Positions 27,424-39,916 of a stretch of DNA of 64,000 nucleotides are shown one piece after another. Position numbers and translations under genes: made by a program. Numbering within the stretch: the stretch's first letter is position 1; each line of letters starts with the position of its first letter. This DNA is from Rhynchopus euleeides (lineage: Eukaryota; Euglenozoa; Diplonemea; Diplonemida; Diplonemidae), in NCBI GenBank assembly GCA_963210315.1, contig OY723304.1, forward strand, positions 558,001 to 622,000. The letters run 5' to 3'. Under the pieces are notes generated by a model. It was given only the letters and a program-made list of their open reading frames with translations, made no database searches and was not told the origin of the DNA.

Positions 27424-28192
27424 CGCACCCTCCGCACAGCAACGGGAAGGGCAAGGGTAGGGGGCGGTGTGGGCAGAGGCACAGAGGGAGAGAGAGGGCG
27501 CACCACACCACACCCCCCCTCACCACCAGCCCTTGGGGGTGTCTGTTCCCAACAGCAATCCGGCGGGTGAGTCGAGGAGGGTGGGGTGGCGTATCGGGTA
27601 TGCCTGCGGTGGGGTGAATGGGGTGTGTGTGTGTGGGGGTGCAGAGGGCGTCATGCCACAGGGACAACAGGGCTTGTCATTCGCAATCAATCAGGCACCT
27701 GGGGAGGTGGGTGTGGCGGAGGGGGGGTAAAGAGTAGAATGTAGAAGGCGGAGGGGGGGGGGGGGATTGGGTTGATCGATCTGTTCATTCGAACCGTGTC
27801 TTGTCGCCACATCTCGTACACCTCGCACACGTCTCCTCCCCCTCTCTGAACCCGTTGGATGAATAGACACGGCAGAACCAGAGCCTAGACAGGCTTCCGT
27901 CAGCGTGATTTTAGATCGGGGGGGGGCTGGGAAGGAGGAGGGGTGTATCGTGATACCCTGCTCCTGCCGCACAGAGTGCTGCGCAACAGGGTGAAGCATG
28001 CACGCAGCACGTGCCGTGATGTGCCGTAGACTGCGGCGCGTTGTTCAACAAAGGGGAAACCCTATATGTTCGGAGAAGGGGACCCCACCCCCCTCACTGG
28101 AGTATCGAACAGTAGCCGATAACAGACCCCACTCTCTGCTTGCTTATGGATGCTGTGACGTCAACACACACGCTCACACACAAGTGAATCGA
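27424..28192. other. Intergenic region
   Basis: Contains a G run at about 27753-27765 and a short GAGTAGAATGTAGAA segment that recurs at 38668-38682. No gene. Confidence 0.45.
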
Positions 28193-28649
28193 CCAGTGGT
28201 CGCGCTAAATATTGGAAAAATCTCCCAAAATTTGGAAATCGGGAGCGAAAAAACGTACCTGAAAAAGGGGCTCGTTTTTGGGCGGGGAAACCGCGTTTCG
28301 TTGCATTTCCGAGCCTCGCCCGGATCGTAGTGGGGTCATTTTGAAAAAATGGGCTTGTTTGAAGACACTCAAATTTTCCGTCCTGGTTGTCTCTACATCA
28401 TGTGATCAGTAACAACCCGGGCTAGGGGTCAGGCACCTGCTCGGAAAGCAGGGACGGGAGTTCCCCACTCAGCTCAACTGCCAACAACGCCACCAAGTAG
28501 GCAAACATGTGCCAGCTTGAGTGCCACCCCTGATATGGCGAGGGTGTAGCCTGTTCAAGACACTGATGCCAGCACTGGACGTGGGGACCCCACGAAGCAT
28601 GTTGTATGTGAAACCTCGTGCACACGCTGTAGTGCTGCACACGCTATAC

Positions 28650-28712
28650 AGGGGGGGTCTGGGGGGTGGAGCCCCCCAGCCGCCGGAGGCCACGGTAGTG
28701 AGTATCTGTTCC
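28650..28712 (+). repeat. Hairpin repeat family G, copy 3
   Basis: Copy with GGAGCCCCCCAGCCGCCGG and a CTGTTCC end. Together with copy 4 it brackets a 160-bp segment, and the same composite recurs at 31311-31573. Confidence 0.85.
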
Positions 28713-28871
28713 TTGCGCCGTAGTAGGAGCGCGTGGGAGTTGCGGGCGTACAGATTCTGTGTGAGTTGGATGCGTCCTCCTGAGGCTACTGAGAGTGGTC
28801 TGGGTCCCATTCGCTGATGTGAACCCAAAGGACTTGGCTACAAGGCAGGCACACGCTGCAGCCTAGTGGTA

Positions 28872-28934
28872 CAGGGGGGTCTGGGGGGCGGAGCCCCCCA
28901 GCCGCCGGAGGCCACGGTAGTGAACATCTGTTCC
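28872..28934 (+). repeat. Hairpin repeat family G, copy 4
   Basis: Same core as copy 3, preceded by CAGCCTAGTGGTACAGG as copy 6 is. About 222 bp from the start of copy 3. Confidence 0.85.
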
Positions 28935-29315
28935 GAGCTACTCGGTAGGGAAGGCAAAAGGGGTGCTGAGAGTTTCATGCAAAGCGATGCTTGTGGAAGT
29001 TTGGGCAACGGCGAACCTCAGGGCGTGAAGAGCAGCAGCCATCAAGGCCACCCACCCACCCCCACCACCCACCCCCGCCCCGCGGGGCCCATTTTTTTCT
29101 CTCCCCGTCTCTGCCTTCTTTTGAATATTTGAGATCCGTGCGAAACGCCATGGGGTCACTTCCATTTTTTTGTTGCAATTTTTTCATACTGAATTGGGGT
29201 ACCAAAACTTTTCGAGTTGTGGACAAATCCCTGTTTGCAAATAAAAAACGTACCTCAAAAAATCGCCGAAAATGCCGGGAGTAGGGAGTGAAGTTAGCGC
29301 GACCACTGGAATCGA

Positions 29316-30324
29316 CACATGCGAATATTTTTTTATGTTAGTGCGGACAACACCGAGCACCTTGGTCTGGGTGTGCCACACACACACCGTTTCCCCATTG
29401 GGATGAACCTGAATTTTATAACCAGCCATTTCCCAACACAATTTGCTAGGCGGGGCTTCAGAGCGCGGAGCGCAGAGCCTCAGCAGGAACCAACCCAGGG
29501 GGGAAAGGGGGGCTCGAATGGGGGGAAAGGCGGATGCTTTGGGAGGAGAAGGGGGAGGAGGAATGCGCCCTCCAAGCGGGGATGCCGCCAAAGCGACATT
29601 ATCTATCGCGCTCACACATCGCGTAAGTCAAAATGGGCTATAACCCAACAGTGGATGCACCTGCTCTAGAACTCTGGGCACCTCACCCTGGAGTGTGGGT
29701 GCCTCTATGAACTCAGCTGATCTAATCGGGAGAAGGGGGGGGGGGGGGGGGGACAACAAATGGGTGTTTCCGAACACAGAACACACCCCACAGCTTGTCG
29801 GGTGCCTTGCCCAAAACAACAGTGATTTTTCCTTCCTGGCGGTGTCGCCGAACTTCGAAAAGAAGACGTCTATCCGTGCCTTGCTGGATGGCAAAGCGCG
29901 ACAGCAGCAACTGCTTGTTGAGTGTGTGGCTTTGCTGTGTCCGCGGCACTCCGCCCGGCCTGATGAAGCGGGCGTGAAGTGGGATGTGCGGGGTGTCGCA
30001 AGATCCAGCAAAAAACCAACGTGCGGCACATAAAGCCCTCCCCCCCAATCAACGAAACTCGATGGGTCGCTCACAAATTCAAACAAACGGACGCATGGCA
30101 TACATGCCACAAGCTGAACCCGCGCCGACAGGCACGTGGCTGAGCACACAGCAGAAAAGGAAGGCAGCTGCGGGCCACTTTAAATCTAACGATGGGTACG
30201 GCTTTAGGTGGAGGGAAGAGTGGGGAAGACGGAGAGCGCAGTGTCGAAAAGAACAAAAACATGTGCGTGTGGGTGGGGTCGGGCAATGCCCTTTTTTTTC
30301 CAGGAAGGAATTTTTGCCCCTCAC
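29316..30324. other. Intergenic region downstream of the giant coiled-coil gene
   Basis: G run at about 29737-29753 and a partial foldback F repeat at about 29960-30012. No supported gene. Confidence 0.45.
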
Positions 30325-33300
30325 TCACACCACAAACGGCTTGCCGGTGAAAAGGGCCGGCGAAAGCGAACGCCGTGATGACCGAGGCAGCGAACCGGAA
30401 TACGTGCTCCCACCGTTGCCAGGGGCTGCGCCGGCGATGCGCTGGACTTGAGTGGAAGACAGCGATGTCGCGGCGCTGGGCCTGGGGTGAGGCGGCGAGC
30501 GAGAAGGGCGCGTCGCCGGAGACGGCTGGACAGCCACCCCAGTGACGACGGGAACCCCGGCTGTGCTGCCGTTGGCTGCTGCCCGCGCTGCGCCGCGCCG
30601 CATGCGCACATCCTCGCGCAGGTCTGCCAGCCACTCCTGCAGAAAGGCGGGGGGTGGTGGTGGGAGCCATTTGACCGTGGGAGAAACAATCAAGGGCATC
30701 ACACGGCTGCATCGCCACACCACACCCTCCCCATCCCCTGCCGCCCCTACCCCCCTCGCATCGCATACCTCAACTTCGCTCCGCAGCGGGCAGTCATTCA
30801 GATGGCGGATCACGTCGTACAGATTTGCCTTCGTGTTCAGCAGATCATGGGTCTGCAGAGCGGGGCGGTGCGAGATGTGGGCCGAACCGCAAAATGCAAC
30901 AACACCCCGCAGCCCCGCAGCCCCCCAGCCACCAACACCCCCCGACACAACAACAAAACATTGCGAAGACAACTTGCCACGACAAAAAAAGGGGGGAGGC
31001 CAAGTATGCCTGGGACTTTGGCCTTTTTGGGCCCAAAAAGGGGTCGGGATTCCACTTTTTCTCCAAGGGTTTTTCGGGGGGGAAATGGCGCGCAATCCCC
31101 CTCGCGGGCAAGAAAACCCCCCATCCCTACCACACAACCAGTGTGAGTGTGGTGTGTGGGTATTGGACGCCCTGTGTGATGAGAGATAGTGGCAACACAA
31201 CAGCAACATGCCAGGCAAGGGATGCCAAAAATGGGTTTTCGGGGTGTTATTGTAACGACCCCTTCCTATGCCCAGTGGCACAAGCTCAAGGATTTGGTTG
31301 ATCGACATACGGGGGGGTCTGGGGGGCGGAGCCCCCCAGCCGCCGGAGGCCACGGTAGTGAGTATCTGTTCCTTGCGCCGTAGTGGGAGCGCGTGGGAGT
31401 TGCGGGCGTACAGATTGTTGGCTGCGTCCTCCTGAGAGTGGTCTGGGTCCCATTCGCTGATGTGAACCCAAAGGACTTGGCTACAAGACAGGCACACGCT
31501 CCAGCCTAGTGGTACAGGGGGTCTGGGGGGCGGAGCCCCCCAGCCGCCGGAGGCCACGGTAGTGAACGCCTGGCTCTTGACTGGGGAACAACGCCGGGTT
31601 TTGGCTGGAACAACCGAAAAAGGGGCGGGTGTCCGGAGGATTCATCCTCATCCCCCACTAGAATACCACCTGCCCCCGAAAAACTTCACCCAGAAAACCT
31701 GTGGGGAAAAAATCCCACCTAAAAAACCCAAGGGAAAAAAAATTCCCTCCCTATAAAAACCCAAAGAGAAAAAAATTGCAATCCTGAATCGGGACTTGGA
31801 CTCCACATTTAGCTTCATACTTGGGGGAGGCTCGGAGAAACTCTCTTGGGTTTCTTTGGGTCGGAGGTCCAGAGTTTGGTTCGGAGAGGTTCGAAGTCCA
31901 TACCTCAACACGGTTTGCCTTGGCGTTCTCCAGCCTCAGCAGCTCCTGCAGCACAGCCGACGCGTCGATCTTCGAGTCGAGGAGCTCGCGCACCCACTCC
32001 GAATCCGCCTTCGAAGCGAGCCGGCGCGTCACCATATCCTCCACCTGCTCCCGGAAGGGCTCGATGTGATCGCGCAGCTTCACCTCCACCTTCGCCGCAA
32101 TCCTCCGCGACGCCACAGACGAGCTGGTCGACACATCGCTGTCACCACCACCACCACCCCGCGAAGAAGACCCCCCCTGCTGAAAGGAGGCACTCCGCAC
32201 CCACGCCTCCACTGACGACATCACGGATGGCAGGACAGCCCCTGCGAGATAGCTCACGTTTGCATTCACCCAGGTGGCCATCAGGCGCGGGAAGGCGTCC
32301 TCCACCGCAGAGGCGAGGGACGCACCGCCCTGCCCTGGCCGGGGTGGCGTCGCCACCTCTTCTCTTGGGAACAGCAGCTTGTCGGCAGCGGAGGTGCCGC
32401 GTGGCGGGGAAGCTGCCTTTGCGTGCTGCTGAGGGGAGGCGCGGTGGGGCGCGGTCTGAAGAGGGGAAGGGGCAGAGGAAGCGGAAGCGGAAGGGGAAGG
32501 GGATGGAGCGCCCGGCCCCCGCCTCGCAACCTGCTCTTCGGCGTGGCGGCGGATGTCGGCATCCAGAACCCCGACCCCAACGCTGTCGCCCCGCCGCGAT
32601 TCGAACCGCGACTGCACCGACACGCGGACCCTCTGCGACATGTCGCGGCGCACCTCCCTGACAAGCCGGGTCGTGCCCTGCCTTAAGTCCGTCTCCCCAG
32701 CCTCCACCACCTCGGCGACAACCGCGTCGACCCTCTCCGCAACCGCAGCCTGCAGCTTGCCGAGCTCCCCCTGGAAGTAGGACTGGCTCTCCTCGGCAAA
32801 CACCCTCTCCGCCACCCAGCGGACCGGGTGGGGTTTTTCCGGCACAGCCTCCGGGAGGTGCTGCTGCTGCCGCACCACGCCCACACCCACACCACCCACA
32901 CCCCCGGCGAGGAAGTCGTAGAGGGAATACTCAATGCCGCCACCACCACCTCCTCCTCCTCCTTCTCCGTCTCCTCCACCCCCAGGCTGGTGCGCCGGGG
33001 GTGACACCCCGCCAAAGTCACCAGCCCCTGCGGGGATCTCCCGGAGGACCGATGCGATATCAACGCCATCCAGGCGTCGCTTCGCGGCGGAGCGTGCTGC
33101 GGAGGCGACAGCCTCTTCAGCGCACAACCCGCTGGCCCTGCCCCCTCCGGGGTGGGTTGCAGGGGTGCGCTGCAGATGCTGCACCAGGCATGTCTCGAGA
33201 GTCGCATCCAGCTCGGGGTGGGACTCCAGCAGCTCGGCTGCCCTGCGGGAGACGGCTTTGCTGAGGCGGTGGTGGAGGCTGCTAACACCGCCACCGCCAC

Positions 33301-36300
33301 CCCCACCCCACAGCGCCTCCTCGACGCACCGCGAGGCGATCTGTGAGATCCCCTCGCTGGAGGCGAGGGCTGAGGAGACTGCCTCCGCTGCCGCTCTCTC
33401 GAGCAGAGAAGGCCCTGGTGGTGTAGATAGACCCGGGGTGGGAACCCCCTCCTGCTGAAGCGTAGGAGCAGCAGCGCCTGCACCCCGGGTGGCGGTGGGG
33501 CAGGGGAGCAGCATTTGGGTGATGGTGGCGGTGACAATCTCCTCCACGTCGATGCTGCCTCCACACAGCAGGGAGCCCCTCCGCCCCTGCGCAGTGCTTC
33601 CCGCGAGGGCCAGGGAGATTGCCTCCGATGTTGCAGATTCGACCCGGGCTGTGGTGGCGGACCTCACGATGCGGGTGATGTGATCCCCCCTCTCCTCCGC
33701 CGCAGCGGCGAGGCATCTGTCAACCGTTGGCGTGATAGCCGCCATCACCTCCTCCTCAACCCGCTGCTGCGCGGTGGCGGCCCCACCCCCTCCCCCCGCG
33801 CACAGCACCTCCGCCTCCGCAAAGGCCACCGCGCGGCGGAACAGGTCATCCGTCAACCCCTCAATCCCCTCCGCGATCCGACATGACACAGCAGCCTCGA
33901 TCCGCCCCCCCAGCGAAACCTCATATCTCTGCAGGGCTTCGGCCGCCTTCGCCTCCGCCATGCTTGTGAGGAGAGTGCCGCTGCCTCTTTCTTCTTCTTC
34001 TTCTCCTTCCCCTCCAGAAGAGGAAGAGGAAGACTGCCCCAGCGGATCCGCTGCGGTGCCCCCCAGGAGGTTGCGGATGTGCCCCTCAACTGCGTCCGCG
34101 GCACACCCCGTCCCGACGTGGCTGAACAGGGCTTCGTGGTACTCCGCCCTGAGGGCTGCGAGGGGTTTGGCTGATGAGGGAGGTGTGCCGGCTGTGCCCA
34201 ACCCTGCGGATTCCTCCCGGTTCGTCACTCCCGGTGCACCCCCCCGGATCTGGGCTGTGCGGCGCGGCAGCTCTGCGGCGAGCGCGGCGAGGGCTGCGGC
34301 GCGGGTGGACTCCCCCGCATCAGCTTCGTAGCGCGCCAGCTGCTGAGACACGGCAGATGCCACATCCTCTCCCAGGGGATGCCCATCTGAGGCAGGTCCA
34401 CCCGACATGCCCTGCTCCGCCATGACAGAGGCGACAGCCTCCTCAACGAGGCTGGCGGAGTCGTGCGGCGGTGTGTCTGCCGCAGCGAGCACCCCCTGCA
34501 CCTCGGCATGGAGCCGGCTCCGGAGGGTCTCCCGGCGTGCCTCGGTGGCAGCTGCTGCGAGGGACTGCGCTGCATCCGAGATGAGCGAGTCCTCATCCCG
34601 CAGCGCATCGGGGGGGGTGGAGAATAGAGCGGAGGACATGGCAGCCGCCACCTCCTCCCCGACAATGCTGCGGGTGGTGGCGTCGGGGAGGGTGCTGGCC
34701 GTGTCGGTCGGGATGCCGGACACAACAGAGACGCCTGCGATGTCCGCCAGGGAGGCCAGCAGGGCGGCACGCAGCTTCGCCTCGACGGAGGGGGAGGGGG
34801 CAGAGGGCGCCTCCCCTCCTGCTGCTGCAGTGGAGACCACGAATGCCCTGAGTGCCTCGCGGAGGGCACCTGCCTCCTCTGCCTCCTCTGCGGCACTCCC
34901 GCCGCCACTGCCGCGACCACCCTCCTCTCCCTCCCCCTCCCGCAGGAGCACAGCGCGGAGGAGCCGTGCCGCGCCGTGCCCCCCCTCCCCCTCTCCCTGA
35001 CCCTGCTGCTGCTGCTGCTGCTCCCCCACCTCCTCTCCCCCCTCCGTGTCGGGGTCAGCAGCAGCAGCAGCAGCAGCAGCTTCAGCTTCAGCAGGGCCAG
35101 CCTCGTCAGGCTGAGCAGCACTGTCAGAACCAGGGGGGATCGACACCCCCCCACCCTGAAGCTGCTGGGGGAGGAGCTGCGCGATGGCACGGATCACCTC
35201 ATCCCGCTGCTGCAGCGCCGCCGCCGCCGCCGGAGGCGGCGGCAGGGAGGGCGGGAGTGGTGGGTCCTCCTGGTGATGCTGCTGCTGCTGCTGCGGTAGC
35301 CCACCCACGAAGAACTGCACGACACACCCCGCGACAGTGTCGCTGAGGGAGAGGGACAGCGGGGTGGCCCTCCGCTGCAGCGCCAGGTTTGATGGCGTCG
35401 TGTCGGGTGTGTGGCGCAGCATCTCATCCGCTGCGGTGGAGGGGGCTGGCGTGGCGTGGGGGTGGTGCTGCTGCTGCTGCTGGTGGCTGTGCTGCGCAGA
35501 GGCTGTGCCGCACCCCGCGCTGGCCGTGGCAAACGTCGTGGAGGTGCCTGCGGTGGATGCGGGGGGTGTGGCGGCGTCATCGCTCTCCGCGCGCCCCGCC
35601 GCAGCACCGCCACCACCCCCTCCGCCTCCGGCGAGACTCGCCTCCACGGCACACGCAACGGCATGCGCAAAACCACCCTCCCCCGCATCGGCAAGCCACC
35701 CCTCTATAGCACCCCCCGCAGCCTCCACCGATATCCCCCGGACCGACTGCCGGAGGGGGGACCCGCCCCCCTCCACCCTCTTATCTGCCACCCCGCCCTG
35801 CTGTGTCAGCGCGCCCGACACAGCGTCGCAGGCGGCGCTGCGGAAGGAGGGCACGGTGCTGCCACACCCCCCCGAGACCCACTCCTGCAGCAGGGCCCCC
35901 GAGAGAGAGGTGACACGCTCTTCGAGCTGCATCGCGACGGAGGTTCCGCCGTCGCCACCGCAGAGCCCGAGGCAGATCCGGACCGCCTCGTTGATGTGAT
36001 CCCCATCGTCAATCCTCCGCTCCGGCTCCCCCTCGGCTTGGAGGGTTGTGCTGCGCAGCGCCTCAGCCTCTGCAGCGAGGAGGGGCGCTACCGCGGAGCC
36101 CAGAGCGTCATGCCGCAGGTAGCCCCCCTCCAGGAGGGTGGCGGAGAGCATATCGCGGATGTCACCCGCCAGCGGGTCGGAGGTGGCGAGCCGGAGGGAG
36201 TGGGAAGACTCTGCGACGGCATCGCCGATGCGCTGCTCCATCTCCGCGAGGTGTGCGGGGTGGCGTGCCTCTAGCGCGGCATCCGCAGCGAGGCGTGCGA

Positions 36301-38347
36301 TGGGGGCGACCACACCCTCAAGGCAGGCGCGGTGCTCCGACACCGCGTCGGGGAAAGCCCGGATCGCCTCCGATGCAGCGCGGTGGAGGATACCCTCTGA
36401 TGCCGACTCAACAATACCCTCCACCTCGCGGAGTGTGGAGGCATGCCTCGCTGCCGCTGCGGAGGCAGACTCTGCGACGGCACGCCTGACGATATCCGGG
36501 GTGGTGGCCTCCAGCAGGGTTGGGAGGGAGTGGTTCAGCTTGGCGTCCAGTTTTTCGTCAAGCTGTTCATCCAGCCTGGCGGTGATGGAGTCATGCGAGC
36601 CATCCGCAGCGGCGCGGAGGAGGGCTGAGGCTTCGCCCCCAGCGATGGCTCGGATGTGCCCCTCCAGAAACCCGGGGTCTGCGAGGAGCAGCTCCCCAGC
36701 GAGCTCCGGAAGCACCTCAGGGAGAGCCGCGGTGTATCCCGCGAGGGCCTCCCGGATCCTCCCGCAGACCTCCACCGCCGCAGCATCCGCCCCCTCGAGC
36801 ATCTCCTGCCGCAGGGCGGCACACCCGGACCCCGCCGCCGCCGCCGCCGCAGCCTCCGCCTCCTCCAGCATCTCCTGCCGCAGCGCGGCACACCCGGACT
36901 CCGCCGCCGCCGCGGCCTCCGCAGCGGCTTCCCTCTGGCAGAGGCGGCGCAGCCCTGCGCTGTTCCCCCCCGAGGGTCTTTCCTCCTCCTCCTCCCACTC
37001 CGCCCGGACCCACCCCCCGAGGTAGCTCGCGAGGTATTCCGCGAGATACCCCGCGTTGCTCCCCTCCAGCATGGAGGGGAGGGCGGACTCTGCGAGGCGC
37101 CGCACCGCATTGGCAAACCGGGCTGCGGGGTCATCAACTCCGGGGTGTGGGTTGAGGCCCCGGAGGGTGTCGGGCTTCTTCTGCCGGGAGGAGGCGGAGG
37201 TGTTGGTTGGGGTGGATCCCAGGCGGAGCACCTCATCCGTCAGGCTGTGGAGGTGGCTTGAGATGCAGGTTTGGATGTGCGGTGTGACAACGCCTGTGAC
37301 GAGGTCTGCGAACCGCAGGCCCAGCGGAGGGGGGGCGCCCTGATGCTCCTGCGCAGCAGCAGCGCCGGAGAAACACACCAGCGCCTCTGCTGCGGAGCAC
37401 CACCCCCCACGCCTGAGATGCGCCTCTGCCGCACCGCACAGCCCAGCCAAACACCCCTCCTCCCCGAGCGTCTCCCGCACCGCCTCCGCAGCGATTCTCC
37501 GCAGGCCCTCCAGAGGAGACGGAAGCGGCACACCCCCCAAGCTGCTGCGGCGGTGCACCCCCCCCTGCGGTTGCAGCATCTGTGAGATGCCGATGGAGAG
37601 GCAGGTTATGGGGAACCCGCTGCCGCCGCTGAGCCCGCCCCCCGGGGAGATGGCGTTCTCCATCAGGTTGGATAGGGTTCCGGGTGACTCCAGTGGGTCG
37701 ATGGATTTGAGGGAAACCTCCTGGATGAGCCGTGTGAGTTGTGCCGGTGGCGCCGCACTCCCGCAAGCCTTAGAGAGGTGGTGCGATATGGCATCCGATG
37801 CGGCGTCGCTCCGAAGAAACTGGAGAGTTAGAGGCTCGAAGTCATCCCGGAGGACAGCGGTGTTGCGGAGGAGTGCTTCGCAGCGGTTGACACACCCTTC
37901 GAGCTTGCTGTCAAGCGCCTGCGTGAAATCCTCCTGAACCTGGATGATCTGTGAGGAGACGGATCGGGCCATCTTTTCAAACTTCTTCATCACCCCCTTA
38001 GTGGCCTGGGCGTGCGATTCGGCTGACTCCAACGCAGCGGAGAGCGCTTCGTTTTTCCTCTCTAGCTCAGCCACCTTCTTCCCGAGCTTCCTGACACAGT
38101 CGGAGAGGGATTCTGACGAGTCGCGGCGGCGCAGCTCCGCCCCCTCCTCCGCGTCGCGGAGGCTGGCGACCTCCGCGGCAAGCCGCTGCAGGGTGCCGCA
38201 CACCACATCCGGCACGTTGAGCCACTCCTCCTCGTCCTGCAGCAGCGAGGCGAGGCCTGCCGAGGAGGACAGACGGCGTGCCCGGGTGCCTCCATAGCCC
38301 CCTCCGGCGCGGGTGATGCAGCCGGGGCCGTCGCGGAGGATGTCCAT
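30325..38347 (-). CDS. Giant coiled-coil protein, three exons, 2,279 aa
   Basis: Exon 1 is 31904-38347 (2,148 codons), exon 2 is 30769-30852 (28 codons) and exon 3 is 30325-30636 (103 codons plus stop). Both introns are GT-AG and phase 0. Donors follow GTTGAG in both cases (GTATGG and GTATGC); acceptors are CTCTGCAG and a pyrimidine tract ending TTTCTGCAG. Splicing restores a repeating pattern at the C-terminus (NAKANRVE, then LLNTKANLYDVIRHLN, then EWLADLRED). KAN-type heptad repeats like these are seen in ciliary and basal-body coiled-coil proteins. Exon 1 begins with a clear coiled coil (about 60-190), then hundreds of alanine/glutamate/serine-rich residues, with glutamine, histidine and glycine runs near 940-1150. 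The tail after exon 2 is serine/proline-rich. A structural or centriolar/ciliary role is a guess from composition; no named family is recognised. Confidence 0.85.
30637..30768 (-). other. Intron 2 of the giant gene, 132 bp
   Basis: GTATGC donor and pyrimidine-rich TTTCTGCAG acceptor. The intron is free of repeats. Confidence 0.8.
31311..31372 (+). repeat. Hairpin repeat family G, copy 5 (intronic)
   Basis: Core GGGGGGCGGAGCCCCCC, then the CTGTTCCTTGCGCCG continuation shared with copy 3. Confidence 0.85.
31516..31573 (+). repeat. Hairpin repeat family G, copy 6 (intronic)
   Basis: Same core, preceded by CCAGCCTAGTGGTACAGG. It ends in GTGAACGCCTG, like copy 2, rather than the ATCTG of copy 4. 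Confidence 0.85.
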
Positions 38348-38921
38348 TGCAGGGTGGGGTGGGGAGAGGGGGGGTTAGTGTGGTGTGGTGTGGCGTGCTC
38401 ACGCGAGTGGGCCACGCGGCCCAGACGCGGTGTGGCCGTTCTCCCCAGGCAGGGGGGGGGAGGGAGTGGCGGTTGCCGTCTACACCTATGGTGGTGGTGG
38501 TGGTGGTGTTGGGCGGTGTGCTTTGTGACAACAATACCCAAACCCAAACTGCAATCCCAGAGAAAAAAGTGAGAAAAAGCGAGCCGCCTCACAAAACTGG
38601 CTGCAAAGTGGCACAGAGTGAAAGGCCCCCACCTCATTAGAAGGGTAGTGAAGGAGAAGTGGGGGTACAGAGTAGAATGTAGAATTGATTGAAGGAGACG
38701 TGGGGGGGTGGGGGGGGACGCAAGGTTGATCTCCATTCACTCGTCATGCAGGTTGTACGGCGGGGGGGGTTTGATCGTCGAGAGTGAATGGAAAAGTAAA
38801 TCTCCCAGCACCTTCTTGCAATGTTAGTCCTTTTTTGTAGTCACCACACCAGATATGTTGCACAAGGCAGATCAATGCACAATGGGTGTACGGCTGGGGG
38901 GGGGGGGGGGGGGGGATTCGA
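38348..38921. other. Leader region of the giant gene
   Basis: C-rich on the minus strand just before the ATG. Contains a short segment (38773-38842) similar to 61340-61402 and a G run at 38896-38915 that borders the next element. No gene. Confidence 0.45.
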
Positions 38922-39009
38922 TCCACGGTGGGATCTTGTAAATTTTACATGTATAACTACAAGTATATACATGTATTATACATGTATAATACTTGCATGT
39001 CAACTATTA

Positions 39010-39823
39010 TACCGTAAACGGAAAAAGGGTGGACCGTAAAAATGTTCCAAGTTCCCAAAAAAAGGCCAAACGTTCCATCTTTTTTACGGTCCACTATTTA
39101 TTGGGACTGCATATGGAAAAGACAATGCGATTTTCGCCCGCGGGCTGGTGGGTTGCGGGGCGCGGACTGCGGCCTCCACGCCGCAGACTCCCGCACGTAG
39201 GCCTCCCGACCTCCCAGCTTTGGACCCTCCCTCCACCACCGCAACCAACACCAGCAAGAGAAGCAAGTCCTCCCTGCGTGTGGAAAGGGCACGATCACCA
39301 CCACTCACCTCGAGACTCACCCACCACCACACCTCGAGAAGTGTAGTACCATGCAAGGAGCGTTCCGGTAGAAGTAAAAGTAGAACCTGATGCACGAGCC
39401 CACAAAAGCAGCCACAGTACGGCAGGGCGCGCAGACAGAAGCTGAGACCACCGGGCTCCCTCCAGATGTAAATTCGTGAATCAGTGCCCGGAAAATTCAG
39501 GGAAATCGTACTCCTTTAGTGTAGTACACCCTGCAGTAACTGTGGGAGAACAGTTCCCGGACGATGGTGAGCGCACACTCTGTGCTGAGGCTCTGTGGTG
39601 TTAATCCTGCAGCTTCAGTCGTACGATTTCCTTGGTTCCTTCGCGACTTCGTCACGAAGGAACTCGTAAAAAAAACCGCCAAGTCCACTATCCCAACCGT
39701 AAAATAGGTGGACCGTAAAAATGTTCCAAGTTCCGGAAAAATCCCATTTGTTCCATCTTTTTTACGGTCCACCTATAGTACGGTTCACCTTTATTACGGT
39801 CCACAATATTTCCGTTTACGGTA
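39010..39823. mobile_element. Family B element (814 bp) nested in family A
   Basis: The ends TACCGTAAACGGAAA and TTTCCGTTTACGGTA are inverted repeats. Subterminal words of the type GGACCGTAAAAATGTTCC recur near both ends. The flanks CTATTA and CATGTATAAT join in the empty copy (54765-54780) with a single TA, proving a TA duplication. The interior has no supported gene. Confidence 0.93.
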
Positions 39824-39916
39824 CATGTATAATACATGTATATGCCTGAAATATACATGTAAAATACATGTATATCAAGTAAAAATACAAGTATAATACT
39901 TGCATGTCAACTATTA

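Larger units (their letters stand above)
28193..29309. mobile_element. 1.1-kb element with 16-bp terminal repeats and 6-bp target duplication
   Basis: The ends CCAGTGGTCGCGCTAA (28193-28208) and TTAGCGCGACCACTGG (29294-29309) are perfect inverted repeats. The flanks carry a direct repeat AATCGA (28187-28192 and 29310-29315), a 6-bp target-site duplication. Imperfect similarity between the arms continues inward (both contain AAAAAACGTACCT). The interior holds two copies of hairpin repeat G but no coding sequence. The 6-bp duplication sets it apart from the TA-duplicating families in this window. Confidence 0.85.
30853..31903 (-). other. Intron 1 of the giant gene, invaded by repeats
   Basis: This 1,051-bp intron carries two copies of hairpin repeat G (31311-31372 and 31516-31573) joined by the same 145-bp segment that joins copies 3 and 4. 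Only the terminal parts look like ordinary intron sequence. Confidence 0.8.
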
